Assembly: GCA_035516035.1 (NCBI GenBank)
Contig: DATJAS010000022.1
Location: forward strand, 7,485-71,484
Reading direction: 5' to 3'
Length of the DNA stretch: 64,000 bases
DNA from: Fen-1273 sp035516035
GTDB taxonomy: Bacteria > Bacteroidota > Ignavibacteria > UBA10030 > UBA6906
Positions 1 through 8,938 of the stretch are shown here, one piece after another. The translations under genes and the position numbers were made by a program. The stretch's first letter is position 1; every line of letters starts with the position of its first letter. The notes beneath the pieces were generated by a model. The model was not told the DNA's origin. It searched no databases and saw only the letters and a list, made by a program, of their open reading frames with translations.

Positions 1-2357
1 ACGACTTCCGCGCCGCGGAACGTGCTGGGAAATTCCTTCCCCGTCAGCCCGATGTTCCATGCATCCCACTCCTTCGGCAGGTCTTCCAGGAGCTGGAGCC
101 GGTTCCCTTCCCCGGAGAGGATCTCCCTGCCGGTGCGCTTGTCCGTGATGCCGCTGACCCACCCGGTGGCCGTATCGATCGTCACGCGGAAGAGCGCGTT
201 CTCCAGGCCGCGCGTCGAGACCTCGGGTCCCGCCGGATGCGCGGCTTCCCGTGCCCGCAGCTCGTACGTCGTGTAGCCGAACGGCGGCACGTCCCTGGCG
301 ATAAAGAGGATCTCCCGCTCGAACCGCGACGCCTGTACCGTCTGCGACGTGACCTCATGCCCGGCCGCGTCGTAGACGGCGTATGCCTTCACGTCCCCCT
401 CCGGCAGCTTCAGCGTGGCGAGGTCTGTCCGCGTCCACGAGAGCGTGTTGTAGACCGTGAAGGGTGTCCCGTGCCTGAATGAGGAGGTGTTCATTCCGGC
501 CTCGATCCTGTCGAGCGCGCCCCGCAGCTCGTGGCGCCCGATCTCCTGCGCTTCGCGGTGCGTTGCCGTCGCGTCGATGTACACTTCGCGGATCCCGGAG
601 CCGGGGAGGATGTCGTGGAACTGGTTGAACATCACGTTGCGCCACGCGTCCTGGAGCGCCGCGCCGTCGTAGGGACGGCCCGCGAGCGTGGCGAAGGAGG
701 ACATCTTCTCCGCGTTTGTCAGGAGCGCCTCGTTCGTGCGGTTGAACTTCTTCATGGCCGCCTGCGTCGTGAACGTCCCCTGGTGGAACTCCAGGTACAG
801 CTCGTTCTTCCAGACCGGGAGGCTGCTCAGGTCGTTCGAGCGGAGCCAGTCGAGGTAGCGGCCGGCGGTCCCTTCTTCGATCGTGGGGAAGAGGTCGAGC
901 GACTTGAGGTGGTCGATCCGGTCCAGCATCGCCAGCGAAGGCCCGCCGCCGTGGTCGCCGACGCCGAAGAGGATCAGCATTTTGGTGAACCCGGTGTTGG
1001 CCTCGAACTGCCGCATCCAATCCGCGAGCTGGAACGGGTCGTCGATCGTGTTCACGTAGTCGAACGGGAAATAGCTGAGGATCTTCGAGCCGTCGGGGGA
1101 TTCCCACCAGAACGTCCGGTACGGAAACACGTTGGTTTCGTTCCAGCCGATCTTCTGCGTGATGAAGGCGTTGATCCCCGCGTTCGTATACAGGGCGGGC
1201 ATGTTCAGGTTGTACCCGAACGAGTCGGGGTTCCACCCGATCGTCACGTCCACCCCCAGGCTGTCCCGGAAGTACTTCTTGGCGTACAGGAGCTGGCGCG
1301 ACCAGGATTCCCCGGAGGGGAGGTTGCAGTCGGGTTCCACCCACATGCCGCCGATGACTTCCCAGCGCCCGTCCTTCACGCGGCCGCGGATCTGGCGAAA
1401 CAGGTCGGGGTAGAGCCTGGCCATCCAGTCATAGTACGCCGCCGAGCTCTGCGTGTACGTAAAGTCGGGCCGGGCGGCCATCATGTTCATCACGGAGGAA
1501 AACGTGTTCCTGCAGACCATGATTGTTTCCTTCGACCGCCAGAGCCACGCGGCGTCGATGTGCGCGTTGGCGTCGAGGTAGAGCGTGAAGCGTTTGACGT
1601 ATTGCGCCACGGGGGCCAGCCGCGAACGTGCGGAGGCGAGCGACATCCGGAAACGGTCCACGGAGCCCTGCACCAGGGCGTCGACGTCAACCGCGGCGGC
1701 CGTCTCCTCGAGGAGCGCGTTCAGCCGGACTTTCTCCTGCCGGTCCATGTGCGACCTGTCGGTGCCCGGGTCGACTTTCCGTCGGGAGTTTGTCTGGTAC
1801 GTGTCGAAGCTGAGGAGCTTCTGGGCCACGCGCAGGCCGAGCGAGAAATCGTCGACCGTGGCGGCCAGGGGGTTCTCGCTCCCCGGCACGATGCGCGCGC
1901 GGAGGAGCCTCAGGGGTCCCCCCGTATTGATCGCCCTGATCGCCAGGACGAACTTCTCCCCGGGGCGGGCGTTCCTCGTCAGCTCGAACTCGCCGTCCCA
2001 GGGAAACATGCCCCGGTTCTCCCCGTTGACGTAGAGCCACCCGTAATCGTCGACGGTCACCAGGAAACGGATGGTGCCCGATGTTGGCATCCCCACCAGG
2101 CGCTCGGGCAGCGTGACTTCCTTCCTGATCCAGCAGGAGTCGATCATCAGGTGCTGGTCGATCCCGATGGGGGCCCATCGCGAATCGTCGAACCCGGCGC
2201 GCGTCGGGTCCTGCGAGAAGTCCGTGCTGTATTTCCATCCGTCGATGGCCCCGTTGCTCGCGGCATCGAGCCGGGCGACCAGCCGGTCCACGTTCGACTG
2301 GGCCGCGAGCGCCGCCGGCATGAGCGCCAGGAGCGTCAGAGCGAAGAGAATCTTCAT
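1..2357 (-). CDS. Secreted GH38 alpha-mannosidase, C-terminus cut by window edge
   Basis: Hydrolyses alpha-mannosides, probably from glycans outside the cytoplasm. The first ~19 residues (MKILFALTLLALMPAALAA) form a signal peptide. Residues ~20-160 look like an accessory beta-sandwich (WLYVNGE, GMFPWDGEF). The catalytic part begins near residue 265 with the zinc-binding HIDAAW motif. It continues with WNPDSFGYN near 375, whose Asp is the family nucleophile, and NQFHDILPGSGI further on, which carries another zinc ligand. About 785 residues are visible and the frame is still open at base 1. It is the last visible gene of a minus-strand operon with the sugar transporter, 39 bases downstream of the permease. 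The family call is secure from three motifs; the exact linkage cut is not known. Confidence 0.93.
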   Translation of the reverse strand, partial: MKILFALTLLALMPAALAAQSNVDRLVARLDAASNGAIDGWKYSTDFSQDPTRAGFDDSRWAPIGIDQHLMIDSCWIRKEVTLPERLVGMPTSGTIRFLVTVDDYGWLYVNGENRGMFPWDGEFELTRNARPGEKFVLAIRAINTGGPLRLLRARIVPGSENPLAATVDDFSLGLRVAQKLLSFDTYQTNSRRKVDPGTDRSHMDRQEKVRLNALLEETAAAVDVDALVQGSVDRFRMSLASARSRLAPVAQYVKRFTLYLDANAHIDAAWLWRSKETIMVCRNTFSSVMNMMAARPDFTYTQSSAAYYDWMARLYPDLFRQIRGRVKDGRWEVIGGMWVEPDCNLPSGESWSRQLLYAKKYFRDSLGVDVTIGWNPDSFGYNLNMPALYTNAGINAFITQKIGWNETNVFPYRTFWWESPDGSKILSYFPFDYVNTIDDPFQLADWMRQFEANTGFTKMLILFGVGDHGGGPSLAMLDRIDHLKSLDLFPTIEEGTAGRYLDWLRSNDLSSLPVWKNELYLEFHQGTFTTQAAMKKFNRTNEALLTNAEKMSSFATLAGRPYDGAALQDAWRNVMFNQFHDILPGSGIREVYIDATATHREAQEIGRHELRGALDRIEAGMNTSSFRHGTPFTVYNTLSWTRTDLATLKLPEGDVKAYAVYDAAGHEVTSQTVQASRFEREILFIARDVPPFGYTTYELRAREAAHPAGPEVSTRGLENALFRVTIDTATGWVSGITDKRTGREILSGEGNRLQLLEDLPKEWDAWNIGLTGKEFPSTFRGAEV

Positions 2358-2396
2358 TGCCGCCGCCTTTCAGTGTTGATGAATTGCGCGTGAGCC

Positions 2397-3347
2397 TTAC
2401 CGCCGCCGTATCCGGTCGAGCATCACCGCCAGGAGAATGACCAGGCCGACGATGACCTGCTGCACGTAGGAATTGACGTTGAGGAGGTTCAGGCCGTTCC
2501 TGAGCACGGCGATGAGCATCGCGCCGATGAACGTGCCGATGATTGATCCCGTCCCCCCCGAGAGGCTGGTGCCCCCGACCACCACAGCCGCGATCACGTC
2601 GAGTTCGTAGGCGACTCCCGCGTTCGGCTGGCCGGAGTTCATGCGCGAGGCGAGGAGTATCCCGCTCAGGGCCGCGAGCGAGCCGGAGAGGACGTACACC
2701 CGCCGGAGCACGCGCCCGGTACGGATGCCCGCGAGCCGCGCCGCCTCGATGTTGCCCCCGACGGCGTAGACGTGCCGGCCGAACCGCGTGCGGGTGAGGA
2801 CGACGTGCGAGACGACGAACGTCAGGACCATGATGATCGAGGGAACGGGGACGGCGAGCAGCCGGCCGCTCCCGAGAAACGCGAACGCCTCCGGGAGCTC
2901 CCAGACGGGCCTGCCGTCCGTCCACACGAACGCCGCGCCGCGCCAGACCGTCATCGTGGCGAGCGTGACGATGAAGGGGGCGATGTTGAATCTCGTGATG
3001 AAGAACCCCGCGAAGGCGCCGGAGAACGCCCCCACGGCCCACCCGGCGAGCAGGCCGGCGATGATCCCGGCCGCGGGAGGGAGCCCCGCCTTGATCGTGG
3101 ACGTCGCGACGATCCCGGCGAACGCCACCAGCGAGCCCACGGAGAGGTCGATCCCCCCGGTGAGGATGACGAACGTCATCCCCGCGGCGATGATGGCGGT
3201 GATCGACGCCTGGAGCGTGACGTTCAGCAGGTTGTCCGGCGTGAAGAAGTATGGGGAGAGGAGGGCGAAGAGGAGGAACTCCAGGACGAAGGCGATCCCG
3301 ATGCCGAACTCCCCGGTGAGCCGGTCCGACAGGCGCCGCGCGTTCAT
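2397..3347 (-). CDS. Sugar ABC transporter permease (RbsC/MglC type)
   Basis: Inner-membrane channel of a ribose/galactose-type importer, 316 residues. The sequence is mostly hydrophobic, with several membrane segments and the family signature TGGIDLSVGSLVAFAGI near residue 65. The start is the ATG at 3347, which overlaps the stop of the ATPase gene by four bases (ATGA). A longer frame reaching 3431 would only add residues lying inside the ATPase gene. It works with the ATPase (3344-4834) and binding protein (4831-5751). The substrate cannot be read from the permease; the adjacent galactokinase and mannosidase suggest a hexose. Confidence 0.93.
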   Translation of the reverse strand: MNARRLSDRLTGEFGIGIAFVLEFLLFALLSPYFFTPDNLLNVTLQASITAIIAAGMTFVILTGGIDLSVGSLVAFAGIVATSTIKAGLPPAAGIIAGLLAGWAVGAFSGAFAGFFITRFNIAPFIVTLATMTVWRGAAFVWTDGRPVWELPEAFAFLGSGRLLAVPVPSIIMVLTFVVSHVVLTRTRFGRHVYAVGGNIEAARLAGIRTGRVLRRVYVLSGSLAALSGILLASRMNSGQPNAGVAYELDVIAAVVVGGTSLSGGTGSIIGTFIGAMLIAVLRNGLNLLNVNSYVQQVIVGLVILLAVMLDRIRRR

Positions 3348-4834
3348 GGGCGGTTGCCGTGTGCGTAGGTCATTACCGTCTCCTGTGTCGCCTCCGCGCC
3401 GGCGGCCACCCCGGTGAGCCGCCCCTCGCACATCACCGCCACGCGGTGGCAGATGCCGAGCAGCTCGGGGAGGTCCGACGAGATGACGATGACCCCGATT
3501 CCCTGCGCCGCAAGCCGGTTGATGAGCGTGTAGATCTCGTACTTGACCCCGACGTCGATGCCCGCCGTGGGCTCGTCGAAGATCAGGACGCGGGCGTTGG
3601 TGTTGAGCCAGCGCGCCAGCACCACTTTCTGCCTGTTGCCCCCGCTCAACGTCTCGACGTTCGTCCCGGTGCCCGGCGCCTTGATCCGGAGATCGTCGGC
3701 AAGCGCGCGCGCGGCGGTCTCCTCCTTCCTCCGGTCGATGAAAGGCCCGCTGAGCACCGCGCGGAGGTTGGCCAGCGAGATGTTCTCCCTGATCGACATC
3801 TGCATGATCAGCCCGTACCTGTTCCGGTCCTCCGTCAGCAGCCCGATTCCCTCCCGGATGGCCTCGTACGGTGAACGGGGAGCGATTTCCCTCCCTTCCA
3901 GGATGATCCGGCCCCCCGTCCGCTGGTCCGCACCGAACACCAGGCGCGCAAGCTCCGACCGCCCCGCCCCGACGAGCCCGGCCAGGCCGAGAATCTCCCC
4001 CCGGTACAGCGTCAGCGAGACGTCGCTGACCTTCCCGGAGCTGAGATGCTCCAGGCGGAGGATCTCGCTGCCGCGTTGAAGCTCCGCGCGGGGGTATTCG
4101 TTCTCCAGCTCACGCCCGACCATCCTGCGGATCAGCCCGCGCCGGTCGATCTCCCGTATCCCGCAGGTGTGGACGAGCGTACCGTCGCGGAGCACGGTGA
4201 CCCGGTCGCCGACCTCGAAGATCTCCTCGAGCCTGTGGGAGATATAGATGATCCCGACCCCCCGCTCCTTGAGCGAGCGGATCACGCGGAAGAGCCCCTC
4301 GATCTCCCGCTCCGTCAGCGGGGCCGTGGGCTCGTCCATGGCGAGGATGCGGACGTTACGGGAGAGCGCCCGGGCGATCTCGACCATCTGCTGCCGGGCG
4401 ACGCTGAGCCGCCCGACGGGAACGGCGGTGTCGATGTCCTCACCGAGCCTCTCGAGCGCGGCACGCGCCTGGGCCTGCATCGCGCTCCGGTCGATGAGCG
4501 GCGTGCGGGGGCGCACCGGCTCGCTGCCGAGGAGGATGTTCTCGGCGACCGACAGGGCGGGAACGAGCTTGAAGTCCTGGTAGATGACGCCGATGCCCAG
4601 CCGCCGGGCGTCTGCGGGCGAGTCGAGCCGGACCGCGTCGCCCGCCACGCTGATCGTGCCGGCGTCGCGCGCCACCGCGCCCGAGAGCACCTTAATCAGC
4701 GTCGACTTGCCCGCGCCGTTCTCCCCCACGAGGCAGTTGACCTCGCCGGCCTGCAGCGTGAAATCCACGCCGCTGAGCGCCGTCACCCCCGGGTAGCGCT
4801 TCGTGATGCCCGCGAGCGCGAGGAGCGGAGTCAT
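3344..4834 (-). CDS. Sugar ABC transporter ATP-binding protein, two ATPase domains (RbsA/MglA type)
   Basis: Energises sugar import. It has 496 residues, the normal length for the RbsA/MglA family, with two fused nucleotide-binding domains. The first has Walker A GENGAGKST near residue 38, a degenerate signature LSVARQQ, and Walker B ILAMDEPTAP. The second has the signature LSGGNRQKVV and Walker B VLIFDEPTAGID but no canonical Walker A, as is usual in this family. Its ATG overlaps the binding-protein stop and its TGA overlaps the permease start (ATGA at both ends), so the three genes are translationally coupled. Confidence 0.96.
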   Translation of the reverse strand: MTPLLALAGITKRYPGVTALSGVDFTLQAGEVNCLVGENGAGKSTLIKVLSGAVARDAGTISVAGDAVRLDSPADARRLGIGVIYQDFKLVPALSVAENILLGSEPVRPRTPLIDRSAMQAQARAALERLGEDIDTAVPVGRLSVARQQMVEIARALSRNVRILAMDEPTAPLTEREIEGLFRVIRSLKERGVGIIYISHRLEEIFEVGDRVTVLRDGTLVHTCGIREIDRRGLIRRMVGRELENEYPRAELQRGSEILRLEHLSSGKVSDVSLTLYRGEILGLAGLVGAGRSELARLVFGADQRTGGRIILEGREIAPRSPYEAIREGIGLLTEDRNRYGLIMQMSIRENISLANLRAVLSGPFIDRRKEETAARALADDLRIKAPGTGTNVETLSGGNRQKVVLARWLNTNARVLIFDEPTAGIDVGVKYEIYTLINRLAAQGIGVIVISSDLPELLGICHRVAVMCEGRLTGVAAGAEATQETVMTYAHGNRP

Positions 4835-5751
4835 TGCGCCGGGTTGGCGATGAAGAAGGCGGAATCCGCGATCCCGACCTCGATGGGAACGACCGGGGGC
4901 ACCTTTTTCCCGGCGAAGTAGTCGCTGATCATGTCGATCGTCGTCGTGCCGATCTTCTTCGGGTACTGGATCACGTCGGCCTTCAGCGCGGTCCCCCGCG
5001 TGATGGCGTCCGCCGCGGGGCCCGTGGCGTCGTATCCGACGATGACGATTCCCGTCCGCTTGAACTGTTGCACGGCGTCCAGCGCGCCGAGGGCGCTGGC
5101 GTCGTTGATGCCGAAGATGCCGTCCAGGCGCGGATTCCCCTGCAGGACGTCGGTCGTGGCCTGGAGCGACTTGTCGCGCACGGCCTCGCCGTTCACGTCG
5201 GCGACGACGGTGAGCCCCGGGTGCCGCGCGATCGCCTCCCTGAATCCCTGCACGCGGTCAAGCACGGACGTGGCGACCGGGTCATTGATGATGGCAATCC
5301 TCCCCCTGCCGCCCAGCGCCGTTGCCATGTATTCGCCGGCAAGCCGTCCCCCCGCCACGTTGTCGGAGGCAATGTGGCTCACGACGGTTCCCTCCTGCGC
5401 GGCGATATCCGCGGTGAACACCGGGATGCCCGCCTCGTTCGCCTTCCGGACGCCCGGCCCGATGCCCTTTGAGTCCACCGGGCAGACGATGACTGCGTCG
5501 ACCTTCCGCGCCACGAAGTCCTCGATCTGGCCGATCTGCTTGCCGAGATCGAATTCCGCGGACGTGATGACCAGCTCGAAATGATCCGCCTTCGCCTGGT
5601 CGCGGAATCCCTCCTCCAGGTCCTTGTAGAAAATGTGCCCCCGGGTGAGCAGCGCGACCCCGATGGTTCTGGTGCCCGGCTGTTCCGCCTTCCTCCCGCA
5701 GGAAAGGGCCAGCATGGCGGCGATCAGCATGATCGTGAGTGCGTATTTCAT
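4831..5751 (-). CDS. Periplasmic sugar-binding lipoprotein of the ABC transporter (RbsB-like)
   Basis: Captures sugar and delivers it to the permease. It has 306 residues. The N-terminus is a lipoprotein signal with lipobox LALSC, so Cys18 would be lipidated. The mature part follows the type I periplasmic-binding-protein fold: TIGVALLTRGHIFYKDLEEG, then DAVIVCPVDSKG, FTADIAAQEGTVVSHIASDN and GIFGINDASALGALDA. It is the first of three coupled transporter genes and starts 16 bases after the galactokinase stop. Ligand specificity is inferred only from the neighbours (galactose or another hexose). Confidence 0.92.
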   Translation of the reverse strand: MKYALTIMLIAAMLALSCGRKAEQPGTRTIGVALLTRGHIFYKDLEEGFRDQAKADHFELVITSAEFDLGKQIGQIEDFVARKVDAVIVCPVDSKGIGPGVRKANEAGIPVFTADIAAQEGTVVSHIASDNVAGGRLAGEYMATALGGRGRIAIINDPVATSVLDRVQGFREAIARHPGLTVVADVNGEAVRDKSLQATTDVLQGNPRLDGIFGINDASALGALDAVQQFKRTGIVIVGYDATGPAADAITRGTALKADVIQYPKKIGTTTIDMISDYFAGKKVPPVVPIEVGIADSAFFIANPAQ

Positions 5752-5767
5752 CGGATCTCCTGTGTGG

Positions 5768-6952
5768 TCATTGCTGGGATGAGAGGCGGCGCGACTGCGC
5801 CCCGTTGCCGGTCGTGCAGGCGTACACCGAGGCCTTCTTCCCGCTCCTGGCCGGATATTCGGCGCTGATCCTCCTGGCGACGCCGTCGGCGCACTCGCGC
5901 CGGACGAGGCAGATGACGCACCCGCCGAAACCCGCGCCTGTCATGCGCGCGCCGTAGACGCCCTCCGCTTCCGCGCAGATATCGACCAGGTGGTCCAGCT
6001 CCGGGCAGCTCACTTCGTAGTCTCGCCGGAGGCTCAGGTGAGAATCGTACATGAGCTTGCCGAATTCGGAGAGGTTACCCGCGCGCAGCGCCGCCGCGGA
6101 GCGCTCCACGCGCGCGATCTCGCCGATGACGTGGGCGCACCTCCGGCGAACGACCGGGGAGAGGGCGTCGCTGTGTGCGGCGAACTGCGCCGGCGTCACG
6201 TCGCGCAGCGCCGCGAGAGGGCCGAGCCGCCGGGTGAGGTCGCGGAGTCCCTGGGCGCATTCCTCGCGGCGCCGGTTGTACTCCGATGACCCGAGCGCGC
6301 GCCGGACCCCGGAGTCGCACACGAGCAGGTCCGCTCCGGCGGGGAGCGGGACGTGCTCGTACGCGAGCGTACGGCAATCCAGGAGGAGGGCGTGGCCCAC
6401 GCGCCCGAGACAGGAGACAAACTGGTCCATGATGCCGCATTTCACTCCCGCGAACTCGTGCTCCGCCCGCTGGCAGAGGAGCGCCGTGTCGACGGGGGGG
6501 ATCGACGTGCCGAAGAGCGCCATCAGCGCGAACGCCGCGGCCAGCTCAAGGGCGGCTGACGAGCTGAGTCCCGCTCCGCGGGGGACGTTGCTGGCGACGA
6601 GGAGGTTCGCCCCGCAGGCCGGCATCCCCCGCTCCTGGAGGAGGTAGGCGACCCCCGTGATGTAGTCGGTCCACGCGCGCCGCTCGGAGGGGTAGAGCCG
6701 CGCGGCGTGAAACGAGCCCTCCTGCCCCGCGTCCGTGACCAGCACCAGGAGGCCGTCCTCCCGCGGTCCGGCGGCGACGGCCGTGGTCCGGTCGATGGCG
6801 GCGGGGAGGACAAGGCCGTCATTGTAGTCGACGTGTTCGCCGATCAGATTGACGCGCCCGGGAGCGGAAGCGATGATGCAGGGCGCGGCTCCGAAGCGTT
6901 TGGTGAATGCGGCTACCGCCTGTGCTTCGATCGACTCTCGGTTGGAGCTCAC
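5768..6952 (-). CDS. galK: Galactokinase
   Basis: Phosphorylates galactose to galactose-1-phosphate in the cytoplasm (Leloir pathway). It has 394 residues, close to the usual ~385. The three GHMP-kinase motifs are present: the galactokinase signature GRVNLIGEHVDYNDG at residues 32-46, the ATP loop RGAGLSSSAALE near 125-136, and MTGAGFGGCVICLV near 337-350. The start is GTG (base 6952) with no obvious Shine-Dalgarno. No galT or galE is in the window. It lies between the DUF2961 gene and the ABC transporter on the same strand, consistent with a sugar-utilisation operon. A related sugar kinase is possible, but the first motif fits galactokinase well. Confidence 0.92.
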   Translation of the reverse strand: MSSNRESIEAQAVAAFTKRFGAAPCIIASAPGRVNLIGEHVDYNDGLVLPAAIDRTTAVAAGPREDGLLVLVTDAGQEGSFHAARLYPSERRAWTDYITGVAYLLQERGMPACGANLLVASNVPRGAGLSSSAALELAAAFALMALFGTSIPPVDTALLCQRAEHEFAGVKCGIMDQFVSCLGRVGHALLLDCRTLAYEHVPLPAGADLLVCDSGVRRALGSSEYNRRREECAQGLRDLTRRLGPLAALRDVTPAQFAAHSDALSPVVRRRCAHVIGEIARVERSAAALRAGNLSEFGKLMYDSHLSLRRDYEVSCPELDHLVDICAEAEGVYGARMTGAGFGGCVICLVRRECADGVARRISAEYPARSGKKASVYACTTGNGAQSRRLSSQQ

Positions 6953-6997
6953 TGTCGGGGGAGGCTTTCTGAATGGTACGAATTCCCTCGCGGGATA

Positions 6998-8002
6998 TCA
7001 ATCGTCACGCCGGCCGGGGAGCGGGCGTTCGAGGTAATAGATGACGGCGTACCCGATATGACAGAACCGCGACTGGGGATAGCCGGGCCAGTCGCCCCAC
7101 GATTCCCAGTAGAGCGTGAAACTGTTCTCGAAGGGAATGCGGTCGATCTCGTGGATCCTGTAGAACGCGTCGAGGTACCTGTTGTCCCTGCGCCGTCCGA
7201 ACGTGGGCGACCCGTGAAAGTCCGTCGTCCGCGATCCGAGTGTGCCGGCGCTCTCCCAGTTATAATAGTAGCCGCAGTAGTCTTCCGTGCCGGTCGAGAG
7301 GTGGACGTTCCTGCCGTCCCCGACGCAGTAGAAATCCCTCTCCTCGTATGCCCGGTTGTTACCCGTCACGCTGTCGGAGAGCATCCAGAAGTAAAGCGAC
7401 CAGTAGGCTCCCCTGCCGCAGGAGGGGAGCGCGAGCAGCGTGTCGTTGACGTTTGAATCCGCGATGAGGCTGTCCCCCGTGGCCGCGTAGAACTCGTTGT
7501 ATCTCCCCCGGGGCTGCCTCCCCCTCTCGTAGAAAATATTGTAGAACGCCGCCCACGCGGTGTCTCCCGTGATCCGCACGGTCACGGAATCGGAGAACGG
7601 GACGTCAAAGTAGGCGTTGTGGCCGGCCGTGGCCCCGTTCTCGAGTGCCGTGTTCGTGACGGAAAAATACCTGCTGGTGAACCCGTCGTTTCCCGTGGCG
7701 CTCGACATTACGCTGGCCCGGGACATGAACAGGTTCCCGAAGCGACCCCGGTAGCGTCGCGTGCCGTCGACGCTGATCGTGCAGAGGGCTCTCGGGGGAG
7801 CCAGGATGAACCAGGACCGGATCGTGCCTCCTCCCGGGCAGGCGATCCTGAGGTCGAGTGTCTTTTGCACCCATCCGTTTCCCGCAAGCGTCCCGATCGG
7901 TCCGGGGTCCCCGGCCGTCCGGGGATGAGCCACTGCAACGGCGGCAATCAGGAGCATGAGCCGGGGCCCGAGTGCCACAAGAGGGAGAAAGAAGCGGTGC
8001 AT
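6998..8002 (-). CDS. Secreted DUF2961 (GH172-like) protein
   Basis: Probable exported glycan-active protein of 334 residues. I placed the start at the ATG at 8002 (MHRFFLPLVALGPRLML), which gives a signal peptide; the longer frame to 8068 adds a non-hydrophobic lead. The DUF2961 hallmark TGTEDY appears near residue 237 in STGTEDYCGYYYNWES, followed by FHGSPTFGRRRDNRYLDAFY and IPFENSFTLYWE. Characterised relatives (GH172) are fructofuranosidases and arabinofuranosidases, so a hydrolase role is plausible, but catalytic residues were not assigned. It is first in the sugar operon. Confidence 0.75.
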   Translation of the reverse strand: MHRFFLPLVALGPRLMLLIAAVAVAHPRTAGDPGPIGTLAGNGWVQKTLDLRIACPGGGTIRSWFILAPPRALCTISVDGTRRYRGRFGNLFMSRASVMSSATGNDGFTSRYFSVTNTALENGATAGHNAYFDVPFSDSVTVRITGDTAWAAFYNIFYERGRQPRGRYNEFYAATGDSLIADSNVNDTLLALPSCGRGAYWSLYFWMLSDSVTGNNRAYEERDFYCVGDGRNVHLSTGTEDYCGYYYNWESAGTLGSRTTDFHGSPTFGRRRDNRYLDAFYRIHEIDRIPFENSFTLYWESWGDWPGYPQSRFCHIGYAVIYYLERPLPGRRDD

Positions 8003-8326
8003 CACGCCGGACAGTGAGATGGGTGGGAAGTCCGTGTGAAAAATACAAATTCCCCGGCCGACACACAACGGCAGTTTTGCCTCGGAATTCGCCCGGATCG
8101 GCGCACCCCCGGATGTAGAACCGACAAATTACCTCCCCCGGGGGTAATATTTTCCCGCATGCACGGACAATTCTTCAGAGGGCGCGAAAACGGCAGATAA
8201 ATTGAAACATTTTTCGATAGGCAACTATGGCACGATGTCTGCAGTACTACGCGCCAATGTGAATACATGGCAACCGAAGACGGACAACAGTCAAAATAAT
8301 CACCTACCATACCCGAGGAGCTTCAA
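8003..8326. other. Divergent intergenic region between sugar operon and surface-fibre locus
   Basis: This 324-base gap separates two divergently transcribed loci. The half next to 8327 is clearly AT-richer than the surrounding DNA. It holds an inverted repeat (8128-8148) and a possible sigma-70-like TTGAAA at 8202-8207 with a poor -10 (TATGGC) 18 bases on. The only clear translation signal is GAGGAG (about 8313-8318), some eight bases before the ATG at 8327. No convincing ORF or RNA gene was seen. Confidence 0.6.
8128..8148. promoter_or_regulatory. Palindrome ATTACC-N9-GGTAAT, candidate operator
   Basis: Six-base arms ATTACC (8128-8133) and GGTAAT (8143-8148) flank a C5G5 core, so most of the site is self-complementary with one offset base. 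It lies between divergent transcription units, a usual place for a repressor site. No known regulator consensus is recognised. Confidence 0.35.
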
Positions 8327-8833
8327 ATGAAAACGTCTCTCTCTGTTCTGCTCGTACTGGTCCTCTGCGTCGCGTGTGTCGGGACATCCTTCTCCCAGTC
8401 GTCGGCCAACCAGACCGTGAATATCGCCGTGAACGCGGTCCAGAAGATCGCCATTACCGGTTCACCGATAACGCTGACAATCACCACGGGCGTGGCGGGA
8501 ACTGATGCTCTGACCCCGGCGACTGATGCGACCTCGACGTACAGCATAACGCACAATTCCCCGACGGCGCTCCGGATCACGGCGAACCTCGACGCGGCGC
8601 TCGCTTCGGGCTACCAGTTGCTGATCAACCTCGCGCCGAGCGCCGGCCACGGCACGAGCGCAGGGACGGTGGACATCTCGAACGCCCTGGCTGCCAGCGC
8701 GGTCGCCGTTGTCACGGCGATCCCGAAGGGGGCTGATGCCGCACGGACGATCTCGTACACGTTCAACGCCAACGCGTCGGCCGGTGCCCTGACTTCGACT
8801 GCCAAGACAGTGACGCTGACGCTCACGAACTAA
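8327..8833 (+). CDS. Small secreted beta-rich protein, putative major surface-fibre subunit
   Basis: Function not established. It has 168 residues with a clear signal peptide (MKTSLSVLLVLVLCVACVGTSFSQ). The mature part is rich in Thr, Ser, Ala and Val and ends in a strand-like tail KTVTLTLTN. It contains no Cys. It resembles the protein at 53318-53794 across its length: shared features are an (I/V)xVxxVxxxA(I/V) opening, R(I/M)TA, VDIS, VVTAI(P/A)xGA and the VTLTLT tail. It is followed by a terminator-like hairpin and then by two other small subunits, a chaperone-like and an usher-like gene, so I infer a pilin-like role. Being first and followed by a terminator suggests it is the most highly made component. 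Confidence 0.7.
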   Translation: MKTSLSVLLVLVLCVACVGTSFSQSSANQTVNIAVNAVQKIAITGSPITLTITTGVAGTDALTPATDATSTYSITHNSPTALRITANLDAALASGYQLLINLAPSAGHGTSAGTVDISNALAASAVAVVTAIPKGADAARTISYTFNANASAGALTSTAKTVTLTLTN

Positions 8834-8851
8834 CGGGCCCGGTATTCCGAG

Positions 8852-8915
8852 ACCACCCCGTCGACTCTCGCGCTTCCCCGGGGGGGGGAGAGAGACCGGC
8901 GGGGTGGTTGTGTTT
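8852..8915 (+). terminator. Terminator or attenuator hairpin after the first subunit gene
   Basis: A nine-base perfect stem ACCACCCCG (8852-8860) / CGGGGTGGT (8900-8908) encloses a loop holding a further C4/G-run hairpin and is followed by TGTGTTTT (8909-8916). It sits 18 bases past the stop of the first subunit gene. It would end or reduce transcription before the downstream genes. Confidence 0.6.
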
Positions 8916-8938
8916 TCAGGCCTTGCGCTTTATATTTG
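8908..8938 (+). promoter_or_regulatory. Bacteroidota-type promoter (TTG-N20-TATATTTG)
   Basis: A -33 element TTG at 8908-8910 and a perfect -7 element TATATTTG (TAnnTTTG) at 8931-8938 are separated by exactly 20 bases. The expected start of transcription, near 8943-8946, lies just ahead of the GTG at 8959. The promoter overlaps the end of the preceding terminator hairpin. Confidence 0.65.

Noticed and set aside
531..2393. 620-residue open frame on the plus strand opposite the GH38 gene
   Set aside because: Shadow of the mannosidase coding strand in GC-rich DNA; composition is Arg/Val/Glu-rich without any fold signature, and the minus frame carries three GH38 motifs.
8202..8231. Sigma-70 promoter TTGAAA-N18-TATGGC for the first fibre subunit
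   Set aside because: The -10 matches only half of the consensus and the Bacteroidota -7 box is missing, so it is not listed as a feature.
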